From positions 1 through 16,743 of the forward strand of contig JAJQDK010000092.1 of NCBI GenBank assembly GCA_021202245.1: a DNA stretch of 16,743 nucleotides. Reading direction: 5' to 3'. The position numbers and the translations under genes were made by a program. The DNA is from Clostridiales bacterium. GTDB taxonomy: Bacteria > Bacillota > Clostridia > Oscillospirales > Acutalibacteraceae. Shown here in pieces: positions 1 to 8,250 of this stretch (its first letter is position 1; every line of letters begins with the position of its first letter). Below the pieces are notes generated by a model. The model was not told the DNA's origin, ran no database searches, and saw only the letters and a program-made list of their open reading frames with translations.

Positions 1-2
1 AT

Positions 3-3000
3 ATAGATATAACCGATTACACAGGCTCAACTACCGTCAAGGTGTTTAATTCAATCAGGGACTCCGCTGTTCTCGACAGTATCAAAAAAGGCGATTCCGT
101 TGTTGTTATGGGCGATGTTGAATATGATAAATACGCAGGCGAGCTTGTCCTAAACGCCGGAGCAATAGGTACGGCTCAAAAGGTAAAGGTTGTCGACAAA
201 GCCGAAAAGAAGCGTGTGGAGCTTCATCTGCATACTAATATGTCGCAGATGGACGCTGTCACCTCTGCCGGTGATTTGGTCAAACGCGCCTACAGCTGGG
301 GTCATAAGGCTGTTGCAATTACCGACCACGGCGTAGCTCAGGCATTTCCGGATGCGATGAAGGCAGCGGAATCAATTAACAAGGACGAAGAAAAGAGTAA
401 GGTTATTTACGGCTTGGAAGCGTATTTTATGGACGATCTCGTTGAGTCCGTAAACGATAAAGCTGACACTCCGCTGGACGGAACCTTTATTTGCTTTGAT
501 ATAGAAACAACAGGATTATCGGCAGCTCGTGACAAAATTACCGAAATCGGCGCCGTAAAGGTTGTGAACGGTGAGATTACCGATACATTTTCCACCTTTG
601 CAAACCCCGAAATGCCTATTCCGCAAAAAATTATCGAGCTTACCGGCATAACCGATTCCATGGTTAAAGACGCTCCCTCTCAGAGCGAAGCGGTTTCCGC
701 TTTTCTTGAGTTTGCGGGCGACAATGTGCTTGTTGCGCATAATGCGCCGTTTGATACCTCGTTTATACGCAAAGCGTGCGAAAATATGGGCAGGGAGTAT
801 AGCTATACCTCTATTGACACCGTTGCAATTTCACGCGCGATTCTTCAGGATATAAAGAACTGCAAGCTTGACACCGTGGCAAAGTACCTGCGGCTCGGCG
901 AATTTAATCATCACAGAGCAGCCGATGATGCCGATATACTCGCAAAAATTTTTATTGAGCTTTGTAAACGGCTGAAAGATGATTATAATATAAATAAAAC
1001 AAGCGACATCAATACAAAAATTGCCGGCGGAGATTTTAAAAAGCTGCCTACCTATCATCAAATTATTCTTGTAAAGAATAATATAGGATTAAAAAATCTT
1101 TACAAGCTGATTTCATACAGTCATCTTAATTATTTCTACAAAAAGCCGAGAATACCCAAAAGTGAGTTGATAAAGCACAGAGAGGGCTTGATTATCGGCT
1201 CCGCCTGCTGCGCAGGTCAGCTTTATGAAGCTATCCTTGCAGGAAAGCCGTGGCAGGAGCTTAAGCAGATTGCCTCGTTCTATGATTATCTTGAAATTCA
1301 GCCTACCGGCAACAACAGCTTTATGATTCGTGAGGGCAGGTTTGAGTCGGAGGACGAGCTGCACGAGATAGACAAAACAATAATCAAGCTCGCAAAGGAG
1401 CTCGGCAAGCCCGTTTGCGCCACCTGCGACGTTCACTTTATGGACCCGACCGATTCCGAATACAGAAAAATACTTCTGGCAGGTCAGGGCTTTAAGGACG
1501 CAGACAATCAGGCTCCGCTTTATTTCCGCACAACAGCCGAGATGCTCAAGGAGTTTGAATGGCTCGGCAGGGACAAGGCGTATGAAGTGGTAGTTGAAAA
1601 CCCCAATAAAATCGCCGATATGTGCGAAAGCGTTCGCCCGATACCAAAGGGAACCTTTCCGCCGAACATCGACGGCGCGGAGGAGCAGCTGATTGAAATC
1701 ACCTGGAAGCGTGCCAAGGAAAAATACGGCGACCCTCTGCCCGACATTGTAAAAGAAAGGCTCGACAAGGAGCTTAACTCCATTACAAAATACGGATTTT
1801 CCGTTCTCTATATGACTGCGCAAAAGCTCGTTGCCGACAGCGAAGCGCACGGCTATCTTGTCGGCTCAAGAGGCTCCGTAGGCTCCTCGTTTGTCGCTAC
1901 AATGTCCGGTGTTTCCGAGGTTAATCCGCTATGTCCGCATTATGTTTGCCCTAACTGCAAGCACAGCGAGTTTATAACCGACGGCAGCGTAGGCTCCGGA
2001 TTTGACCTTCCGCCCAAGAGCTGTCCCGACTGCGGTACCGAAATGGGCAGGGACGGTCACGAAATCCCCTTTGAAACATTCCTCGGCTTCAAGGGCGATA
2101 AGGTGCCCGATATCGACCTTAATTTCAGCGGCGAGTATCAGTCAAAGTCGCATCGCTACACCGAAGAGCTTTTCGGAAAGGACAATGTGTTTAAAGCCGG
2201 CACAATTTCCACCGTTGCCGAAAAGACAGCTTTGGGATTTGTAAAAAAATATGCCCAGGAACGCGGAATTTCAATGCACAAGGCGGAGGAAAAACGCCTT
2301 GCAATCGGCTGTACGGGCGTTAAGCGCACCACGGGTCAGCACCCGGGCGGTATGGTTGTTGTTCCGAGAACGAATGAAGTGTATGATTTTTGCCCGGTGC
2401 AGCACCCGGCAAATGATATAAATTCCGACAATATCACAACTCACTTCGATTTCCATTCAATCCATGACACCATCACCAAGCTGGACGAGCTTGGACACGA
2501 TGTACCTACCATCTATCACTATCTTGAAATGTATACCGGCATACCGGTAATGAAGGTTTCAATGAGCGACCCCGAGGTAATGTCGCTGTTTACCTCTCCA
2601 AAGGCTTTGGGAGTTACCGAGGAGGATATAGACTCAAAAACCGGTACCTTCAGCCTGCCCGAATGCGGCACCGGATTTGTCCGCGGAATGTTAATCGAAG
2701 CGCAGCCCAAAACCTTTGCTGACCTTTTGCAGATTGCAGGTCTGTCGCACGGAACCGACGTGTGGCTCGGCAATGCTCAGGAGCTTATCCATAACGGCAC
2801 CTGTGATATTTCCGAGGTTATAGGTACTCGTGATTCCATTATGACCTATCTTATGCACAAGGGTCTTGATCCGAGTATGTCGTTCAAAATAATGGAAATT
2901 GTTCGTAAGGGCAACGCTACAAAGCTGTTGACCGAGGAGCATTTCAAAGCAATGCGTGACCACAATGTACCGCAATGGTACATAGATTCCTGTATGAAGA

Positions 3001-3542
3001 TAAAGTATATGTTCCCCAAGGCCCACGCTGCGGCGTATATGATTTCAACCCTTCGTCTCGGCTGGTACAAGGTGCATAAGCCCACCGAATATTATGCGGC
3101 GTACTTCACTGTCAGAAGTGAAAATCTTGACGGCACCGTTGTGATGAAGGGCAGAAAGGCTGTCCGGGACAAAATGAACAGCATCAAGCAAAAGCAAAGC
3201 GTTCACAAGGCAACCGCCAAGGATGAGGCGGAATATTCAACCCTCCAGATTGTCAATGAGATGATGGCAAGGGGAATAGAGGTATTGCCCATAGATATAT
3301 ATAAATCCGAAGCAAAAATGTTTGTTGTTCAAGACGGCAAAATCAGACTTCCGTTTTCATCTCTGCCCGGTGTGGGCGAGGCGGCGGCTGTTTCTCTTGC
3401 CGAGGCAGGCAAAAAATATGAATATCTTTCCATTGAAGATATGCAGATAAAATCAAAGGCTTCAAAGTCTGTTATTGAAATGCTTAAAGAATCCGGAGTT
3501 TTAAGCGGATTGCCCGAAAGCTCTCAAATGTCCCTGTTTTAA
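3..3542 (+). CDS. polC: DNA polymerase III alpha subunit, Gram-positive PolC type (5' end outside window)
   Basis: Replicative DNA polymerase with built-in 3'-5' proofreading, acting at the fork on the beta clamp. The frame is open from base 3, so the gene begins upstream. 1179 residues are visible against about 1440 in Bacillus PolC, so roughly 250 N-terminal residues are missing. Visible order: end of the OB domain; first half of the PHP domain (ELHLHTN near visible residue 73); inserted DnaQ-like exonuclease (FDIETTG near 166, later VLVAHNAPFD and HHRAADDA); second PHP half; zinc-binding cysteine pairs CPNC and CPDC; catalytic palm with PDIDLNFSGE near 702 and HFDFHSIHD near 814; helix-hairpin-helix LPGVGEAAA. 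The very C-terminus, QMSLF, matches the clamp-binding motif of PolC. The C-family PolC arrangement, with the exonuclease inside the PHP domain, is diagnostic for Bacillota. The downstream gene is translationally close. Confidence 0.97.
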   Translation: MDITDYTGSTTVKVFNSIRDSAVLDSIKKGDSVVVMGDVEYDKYAGELVLNAGAIGTAQKVKVVDKAEKKRVELHLHTNMSQMDAVTSAGDLVKRAYSWGHKAVAITDHGVAQAFPDAMKAAESINKDEEKSKVIYGLEAYFMDDLVESVNDKADTPLDGTFICFDIETTGLSAARDKITEIGAVKVVNGEITDTFSTFANPEMPIPQKIIELTGITDSMVKDAPSQSEAVSAFLEFAGDNVLVAHNAPFDTSFIRKACENMGREYSYTSIDTVAISRAILQDIKNCKLDTVAKYLRLGEFNHHRAADDADILAKIFIELCKRLKDDYNINKTSDINTKIAGGDFKKLPTYHQIILVKNNIGLKNLYKLISYSHLNYFYKKPRIPKSELIKHREGLIIGSACCAGQLYEAILAGKPWQELKQIASFYDYLEIQPTGNNSFMIREGRFESEDELHEIDKTIIKLAKELGKPVCATCDVHFMDPTDSEYRKILLAGQGFKDADNQAPLYFRTTAEMLKEFEWLGRDKAYEVVVENPNKIADMCESVRPIPKGTFPPNIDGAEEQLIEITWKRAKEKYGDPLPDIVKERLDKELNSITKYGFSVLYMTAQKLVADSEAHGYLVGSRGSVGSSFVATMSGVSEVNPLCPHYVCPNCKHSEFITDGSVGSGFDLPPKSCPDCGTEMGRDGHEIPFETFLGFKGDKVPDIDLNFSGEYQSKSHRYTEELFGKDNVFKAGTISTVAEKTALGFVKKYAQERGISMHKAEEKRLAIGCTGVKRTTGQHPGGMVVVPRTNEVYDFCPVQHPANDINSDNITTHFDFHSIHDTITKLDELGHDVPTIYHYLEMYTGIPVMKVSMSDPEVMSLFTSPKALGVTEEDIDSKTGTFSLPECGTGFVRGMLIEAQPKTFADLLQIAGLSHGTDVWLGNAQELIHNGTCDISEVIGTRDSIMTYLMHKGLDPSMSFKIMEIVRKGNATKLLTEEHFKAMRDHNVPQWYIDSCMKIKYMFPKAHAAAYMISTLRLGWYKVHKPTEYYAAYFTVRSENLDGTVVMKGRKAVRDKMNSIKQKQSVHKATAKDEAEYSTLQIVNEMMARGIEVLPIDIYKSEAKMFVVQDGKIRLPFSSLPGVGEAAAVSLAEAGKKYEYLSIEDMQIKSKASKSVIEMLKESGVLSGLPESSQMSLF

Positions 3543-3554
3543 GGAGTGATTTAA

Positions 3555-4931
3555 TTGAAAAAATTTTTCACGCTGAAGAATATGCTTATTTGCATAGGCT
3601 TTGCCGTCCTTTTATTGCTTGTAAAGGACAATTTCAAAGATATATGGTCGTGGCTGGGAACCTTCGGCGATATACTCATGCCGTTTTTAATCGGCTTCCT
3701 TATTGCTTACATCCTTAATTTTCCGTACAAGTTCTTTTATTCAAAGGTTTTCGGAAAGGTTGGAACAAAGCGAAAGTATCTTTTAAAAATTAAAAAGCCG
3801 CTCTCCGTAGTCTGCACCTATGCTTTGGTGCTTGCAATTTTAGTATTCCTCGTTGCAATACTTGTTCCTCAAATTTCCGAGAATATTTCAAGTCTTGTAA
3901 ATAGTATGCCGGGTTATTTTGAAGCCCTTATGAATAATTTTGACGGCTTCATAGATTGGGTTAATCTCAAATTCAATTTAGGCTTGGACAAAAACAATTC
4001 CCTTGATGAATTACTGTCCAATATGAGCTCATATTTCTCCGTTGAGAACCTAACCAATCTTTTCGGCAATGCCTCAAGTGCAATCAGCTCGATTATGGAT
4101 ATAGTTTCAAACGCCTACAGCGGTGTATACAACTTTATTATGGGAGTCATTATTTCCATATATTTCCTTGCCGCCAAGGATACGCTCTGCCGTTTGGTAA
4201 AAAGGCTTGCGGTCGCTTTTATCCCCATAAGGTATTTGCCTAAAATATACGAAGTAGTTGACATTACTGACACAAAATGCGGTCGTTTTCTTGTAGGCGA
4301 TATTATTGATTCTGCTCTTGTAGGGGTAATGACCTTTGTAATAATGTCAATATTCCAATTGCCGTATGCAGCCCTGATATCCGTGTTGATTGGAATAACA
4401 AACATTATTCCATTTTTCGGACCGTTTATCGGTGCAATTCCGAGCGCTTTTATACTGTTATTGATTGACCCCTGGTATATGGTACTGTTTATCATTATTG
4501 TTGTTGTAATTCAGCAGCTTGACGGCAACCTGTTCAAGCCGAAGATTATCGGAAGTCAGGTCGGACTTTCAAGCTTTTGGGTTTTGTTCAGCGTTGTGGT
4601 AGGCGGAGCACTGTTCGGATTGCCCGGCTTCATACTCAGTACCCCCATTTTTGCCGTTATATATTCTCTTGTCGGAAAGTCGGTTCGCAACAGAATCAAC
4701 GACAAGGGCAAGCTTGCTCAGGAGGCTCTTGATTTTGAGGTCCTCAATTATACAAAGATTGCCGAGGAGCAGAAAAAGCTCCGGGAGCAAAAGGATAATC
4801 AGCAATTCGATAAGCTGAAGAAAATGATGGGATTTGACAAAAATGCCGGGGATGATGCCGGCACAAGTGACAACAGCTCCGGCGGCAAGTCCGAAAAAAC
4901 CGATGATACGGGCAAAAATCAAGACAAATGA
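3555..4931 (+). CDS. AI-2E family transporter (TqsA/YdiK/PerM-like membrane permease)
   Basis: Polytopic inner-membrane protein of the AI-2E transporter family. Members have been linked to autoinducer-2 export or Na+/H+ antiport, but the substrate cannot be told here. The 458 residues show membrane segments near 10-23, 41-58, 84-104 and 191-208, then the conserved C-terminal block at about 253-372 containing ITNIIPFFGPFIGAIPSA and QQLDGNLFKPKIIG, which is typical of the family. Residues about 395-458 form a charged, glutamine/lysine/aspartate-rich cytoplasmic tail. The start is a TTG. AAGGAG at 3541-3546 overlaps the polC TAA stop and sits 8 nt upstream, implying translational coupling or at least co-transcription with polC. 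The stop is TGA, followed by two hairpins. Confidence 0.9.
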   Translation: MKKFFTLKNMLICIGFAVLLLLVKDNFKDIWSWLGTFGDILMPFLIGFLIAYILNFPYKFFYSKVFGKVGTKRKYLLKIKKPLSVVCTYALVLAILVFLVAILVPQISENISSLVNSMPGYFEALMNNFDGFIDWVNLKFNLGLDKNNSLDELLSNMSSYFSVENLTNLFGNASSAISSIMDIVSNAYSGVYNFIMGVIISIYFLAAKDTLCRLVKRLAVAFIPIRYLPKIYEVVDITDTKCGRFLVGDIIDSALVGVMTFVIMSIFQLPYAALISVLIGITNIIPFFGPFIGAIPSAFILLLIDPWYMVLFIIIVVVIQQLDGNLFKPKIIGSQVGLSSFWVLFSVVVGGALFGLPGFILSTPIFAVIYSLVGKSVRNRINDKGKLAQEALDFEVLNYTKIAEEQKKLREQKDNQQFDKLKKMMGFDKNAGDDAGTSDNSSGGKSEKTDDTGKNQDK

Positions 4932-4947
4932 TTGTTTTGTTAATCGG

Positions 4948-5006
4948 AGCTAGGCAGATTTGCCTTGCTTAATCTCCCGCCGTCTTTAGAGGCGGAGAAA
5001 ACTTTT
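4948..5006 (+). terminator. Tandem hairpins after the AI-2E gene, possible intrinsic terminator
   Basis: Two stem-loops lie in the 167-bp gap before hisZ. The first (4948-4969) pairs AGC-t-AGGCA with TGCCT-t-GCT around a GATT loop. The second (4974-4997) pairs CTCC(c)GCC with GGCGGAG around a 9-nt loop and is followed by AAAACTTTT. The second stem is GC-rich, but its U-tract is short and offset, so termination may be partial. Its place between the polC unit and the his promoter fits a terminator. Confidence 0.45.
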
Positions 5007-5029
5007 GCGGCTTATCTTAAAATTAATGT

Positions 5030-5058
5030 TTGACAAAACTGATTTATTATGGTAATAT
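5030..5058 (+). promoter_or_regulatory. Promoter of the his operon (sigma-A type, extended -10)
   Basis: A perfect -35 TTGACA at 5030-5035 is followed after exactly 17 bp by TAATAT at 5053-5058. The -10 is preceded by TG at 5050-5051, giving an extended -10. Transcription would begin near 5065, leaving a leader of about 35 nt before the hisZ ATG. That is too short for a T-box or peptide attenuator, so control would have to act on initiation. Confidence 0.8.
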
Positions 5059-5065
5059 ATTACCA
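5050..5065. promoter_or_regulatory. 16-bp perfect palindrome covering the his -10, candidate operator
   Basis: TGGTAATATATTACCA is its own reverse complement over all 16 bases and completely covers the -10 hexamer of the his promoter. A repressor bound here would block RNA polymerase. A second element, TTAG-CACA-CTAA (5068-5079), lies 2 nt downstream at the expected transcription start. Its two 4-bp half sites separated by 4 bp resemble the CTAG-N4-CTAG layout of TrpR operators. HisR/YerC proteins of the TrpR superfamily are predicted his regulators in Bacillota. Which element, if either, is an operator is inference. Confidence 0.45.
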
Positions 5066-5098
5066 CGTTAGCACACTAAAGCGTTTTGAGAGGTAATT

Positions 5099-6268
5099 AT
5101 GAAAAAATATATCAAAATAACACCCGAGGGAATGAAGGATTTTCTGTTTGCCGAATGCTCCGCAATGGATAACATATGCGGTAAAATCGAAAATATATTT
5201 GTCAGCGGAGGCTTCAAAAGGGTAATTACTCCCGGCATTGAATTTTTCGATGTTTTTTCGCAGCCATGCAGCGGCATTTCTCAGGAGTCTATGTTTAAAA
5301 CGGTAGATAACAAGGGCAGACTGCTTGTTATGCGCCCCGATTCAACCCTGCCCATAGCTCGTATGGTTTCGTCACGCTTAAAGTCCGGTGTGCTTCCCGT
5401 GCGCCTGTACTACAAGCAGGCTGTTTACCGCAATAACCCAACCCTGACCGGCAGGCGCAACGAAATGATGCAAATGGGCATTGAATTGCTCGGCGTCAAG
5501 GGCAAGCGTGCCGACATTGAGATAATTTCGACAGCCGTCAAGAGCATATCCTCCGTTGCCGAAGATTTCAGATTTGAGCTCGGTCACGCAGGCGTGTTCA
5601 ATGCGCTCTCAAACGAGCTTGATATTGATGACGATTACAAGGAAAAAATCAGAATTTCAATCGAGGGCAAAAACTATTCCGCATTAAACAATTTGCTCGA
5701 TAAGCTGACGCCGTGCAAAGCGGTAAGCGCTATCCGCAGTCTGCCCTCGCTTTTCGGCGGTGAAGAGGTATTTGAAAAGGCTGCCGACATTTGCAGAGGA
5801 ACAAAGGCTGAAGCAGCGCTTGAATATTTGCATAATATCTATAAAGACATTCTTCCCATCGGACTCGGCAACAAGCTTATTGTTGATCTCGGTTTGGTTC
5901 AGCGCAACGACTATTACACGGGAATTGTTTTTGCCGGCTACATAGAGGGAATAGGCGACGCCGTGATTTCCGGCGGCAGATATGATGATTTGCTTGCGGA
6001 GTTTGACGCTCCTATGGGCGCCGCAGGCTTTGCAATAGATACCGATGCAATTACTCTTAAGCATTTATCCGATGACAATGCCGATTATTCCGATAATCCC
6101 GACATACTTGTTTTTGCCGAGGACGGACACGAGATTGAAGCCATATCCTATGTTGAATCTCTTGTCAAACAGGGCAAAAAGGCTCAGTTCAGCGTGCTTC
6201 CCACGCTTGAAGAAACCCGTGAATTTGCCTCTAAGCGCGGCATAAACGAGGTTAAGGCTATAGGCTGA
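5099..6268 (+). CDS. hisZ: ATP phosphoribosyltransferase regulatory subunit HisZ
   Basis: A paralogue of histidyl-tRNA synthetase that lacks aminoacylation and assembles with short-form HisG to give active, histidine-inhibited ATP phosphoribosyltransferase, the first step of histidine synthesis. It has 389 residues, usual for HisZ. The class II core is visible: motif 1 region GFKRVITPGIEFFD at about 38-51, motif 2 region MRPDST (78-83) with YYKQAVYR (104-111), and GGRYDDL near 292. The motif 3 region reads MGAAGFAIDTDAI and lacks the ATP-binding arginine of true synthetases, which supports HisZ over HisS. The adjacent hisG is short form, which needs HisZ. GAGAGG at 5088-5093 is spaced 5 nt from the ATG. 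It is the first gene of the operon, about 35 nt after the predicted transcription start. Confidence 0.93.
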   Translation: MKKYIKITPEGMKDFLFAECSAMDNICGKIENIFVSGGFKRVITPGIEFFDVFSQPCSGISQESMFKTVDNKGRLLVMRPDSTLPIARMVSSRLKSGVLPVRLYYKQAVYRNNPTLTGRRNEMMQMGIELLGVKGKRADIEIISTAVKSISSVAEDFRFELGHAGVFNALSNELDIDDDYKEKIRISIEGKNYSALNNLLDKLTPCKAVSAIRSLPSLFGGEEVFEKAADICRGTKAEAALEYLHNIYKDILPIGLGNKLIVDLGLVQRNDYYTGIVFAGYIEGIGDAVISGGRYDDLLAEFDAPMGAAGFAIDTDAITLKHLSDDNADYSDNPDILVFAEDGHEIEAISYVESLVKQGKKAQFSVLPTLEETREFASKRGINEVKAIG

Positions 6269-6300
6269 CTCCATTAGATTTTTGAAAGGATATTTCGTAT

Positions 6301-6930
6301 ATGAAACCACTTAGAATCGCTCTCACTAAGGGCAGACTTGAAAAGACTACCATAGAGCTTTTTGAAAAAATCGGATATAACTGCGATGAGGTAAAGAACA
6401 AGGGCAGGCGTCTTATTCTGCCTATAGGCAATAACGAATTTGAGGCAGTGCTTGCCAAGGCAGCCGATGTCATTACATATGTTGAACACGGAGTTTGTGA
6501 TTTGGGCGTTGTCGGCAAGGACACAATCCTTGAAAACGGGACTTCGTTTTATGAATTGCTTGATTTAGGTTTCGGCAAATGCCGTTTTGCGCTTGCAACG
6601 AAAAAAGGCTATGATTTTTACGGAGGCTATAACACCAAGACTATAGCTACAAAATATCCCAACGTCACCCGTGCGTTTTTTGACGATAAAAATATGGACA
6701 TAAGAATTATTAAAATCGAGGGCTCCGTTGAACTTGCACCCCTTGTAGGACTTTCCGACGGTATAGTCGATATCGTGGAAACAGGCTCCACTCTCAAGGC
6801 AAACGGCCTTGAGGTTATCGAGTGGGTAACCGATATTTCGGCAAGACTGATTGCCAATACCGCAAGCCTAAAGCTTCGCAAGGCGGAGATAGAAGAACTT
6901 CAGAAGAAATTGGAGACCGTAACACAATGA
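6301..6930 (+). CDS. hisG: ATP phosphoribosyltransferase catalytic subunit, short form HisG
   Basis: Catalyses condensation of ATP with PRPP to phosphoribosyl-ATP, the committed step of histidine synthesis. At 209 residues it is the short form without the C-terminal allosteric domain, so feedback control depends on HisZ encoded just upstream. Visible family signatures are IALTKGRLEK at the N-terminus, the VCDLGVVGKDT block, and the PRPP-binding loop VDIVETGSTLKANGL near residues 156-170. GAAAGGA at 6284-6290 lies 10 nt before the ATG. The stop codon overlaps the hisD start (ATGA), so the two are translationally coupled. Confidence 0.96.
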   Translation: MKPLRIALTKGRLEKTTIELFEKIGYNCDEVKNKGRRLILPIGNNEFEAVLAKAADVITYVEHGVCDLGVVGKDTILENGTSFYELLDLGFGKCRFALATKKGYDFYGGYNTKTIATKYPNVTRAFFDDKNMDIRIIKIEGSVELAPLVGLSDGIVDIVETGSTLKANGLEVIEWVTDISARLIANTASLKLRKAEIEELQKKLETVTQ

Positions 6931-8219
6931 TTACCACAGTAACCGCAGACGGTAAAAAGGAATATGAATTTATTGAAGCTCTCAAAAAAAGAGCGCAGAA
7001 CTCGGATAAAAATGTTATTCCGACAGTTTCCGATATAATAGAGAATGTAGAAAAATACGGCGATAAGGCTGTACGTGATTATACTGTAAAATTTGACGGC
7101 AAAGCGCCCGACAAAGCGGAAATTTCAATGGACGACATTGATAAACTGATAGAAAAATGCGATTCCGATTATCTTGAAACGCTGAAAAAAGCAGCCGACA
7201 ACATCGCCGATTTTCACAAGCGACAATTACAGCAAAGCTGGCTTACTACCAAGAATAACGGCGTTATGATGGGTCAGCGCATACGCGGACTTAAGCGTGT
7301 GGGAATATATGTTCCCGGCGGAACAGCCGCCTATCCTTCGTCCGTTCTTATGAATGCCGTTCCCGCAAAAATTGCCGGTGTTGAAGAGATTATTATGTGT
7401 ACTCCTCCGCAAAAGGACGGCACGCCCAACCCCAACATTATCGCCGCCGCAAAGATTGCCGGAGCAGACCGTGTGTTCCTTATGGGCGGCGCGCAGGCGA
7501 TAGCTGCGCTTGCATACGGTACCGAAACCGTACCCAAGGTGGATAAAATTGTCGGCCCGGGAAATATTTTTGTCGCCACCGCCAAAAAGCTTCTTTACGG
7601 CGTCGTTGATATTGATATGATTGCCGGCCCGAGTGAGATACTTATTATTGCGGACGAGTCCGCAAATCCGAAATTCCTTGCAGCCGACCTTATGAGTCAG
7701 GCTGAGCATGATAAGCTTGCTTCGGCAATTCTTCTGACAAACAGTGCTGAAATTGCCGAAAAAACCGTGCAGGAAATTGAAAGACAGGTTCGGTCCTTGT
7801 CAAGAAATGAAATAATCAATTCATCGCTTGATGATTTCGGAGCAGTAATTGTTTGCAGCGATATGGCTCAGGCTGTTGATTTTGCAAACGAGCTTGCTCC
7901 CGAACACCTTGAGGTTTGCTGCAAAAATCCTATGGAGTATGTCGGAAAGCTCGACAACGCCGGCTCGGTATTCCTCGGCAACTACAGTCCCGAGCCCCTC
8001 GGCGATTATTTTGCCGGTCCCAACCACGTTTTGCCTACAAGCGGTACTGCGAGATTTTTCTCTCCGCTTTCCGTTGACAGCTTTGTAAAAAAATCAAGCT
8101 TCATCTATTATACCGAGGATGCTCTCAGAAACGATTCCGAGGATATAATCCGCTTTGCAAATACCGAGGGCCTTACCGCTCACGCAAATTCAGTTAAAGT
8201 GCGTTTTGAAGAGGACTGA
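6927..8219 (+). CDS. hisD: Histidinol dehydrogenase
   Basis: Zinc-dependent NAD+ enzyme that oxidises L-histidinol to histidine in two steps, the last reactions of the pathway. The 430 residues match the family length. Zinc ligands of the E. coli enzyme (Q259, H262, D360, H419) have clear counterparts here: Q258 and H261 in SQAEHD, D360 in LGDYFAGPNH and H419 in GLTAHANS. Other signatures are VPGGTAAYPSSVLMN and VGPGNIFVATAK followed by IAGPSEILI. The start was set at 6927, where ATGA overlaps the hisG stop and a GGAGA lies 10 nt upstream. The frame stays open back to 6822, but that extension is not family-like and lies inside hisG. Confidence 0.96.
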   Translation: MITTVTADGKKEYEFIEALKKRAQNSDKNVIPTVSDIIENVEKYGDKAVRDYTVKFDGKAPDKAEISMDDIDKLIEKCDSDYLETLKKAADNIADFHKRQLQQSWLTTKNNGVMMGQRIRGLKRVGIYVPGGTAAYPSSVLMNAVPAKIAGVEEIIMCTPPQKDGTPNPNIIAAAKIAGADRVFLMGGAQAIAALAYGTETVPKVDKIVGPGNIFVATAKKLLYGVVDIDMIAGPSEILIIADESANPKFLAADLMSQAEHDKLASAILLTNSAEIAEKTVQEIERQVRSLSRNEIINSSLDDFGAVIVCSDMAQAVDFANELAPEHLEVCCKNPMEYVGKLDNAGSVFLGNYSPEPLGDYFAGPNHVLPTSGTARFFSPLSVDSFVKKSSFIYYTEDALRNDSEDIIRFANTEGLTAHANSVKVRFEED

Positions 8220-8250
8220 AAACTATTCTTAAATGATTGGAATGTAGCAA

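Noticed and set aside
1113..1850. 245-codon minus-strand open frame inside polC
   Set aside because: Antisense shadow of a highly conserved coding region; no ribosome site or recognisable protein sequence.
4932..5098. T-box or histidine attenuator before hisZ
   Set aside because: The leader after the predicted start is about 35 nt, no AGGGTGGNACC-like T-box sequence is present, and no short His-rich peptide is encoded.
6822..6926. Open frame extending hisD 35 codons upstream
   Set aside because: It lies in hisG coding sequence, is not like HisD, and a coupled ATGA start with its own GGAGA is present at 6927.
5099..8219. Alternative genetic code with TGA as a sense codon
   Set aside because: TGA ends hisZ, hisG, hisD, hisC, hisE and the AI-2E gene at family-typical C-termini.
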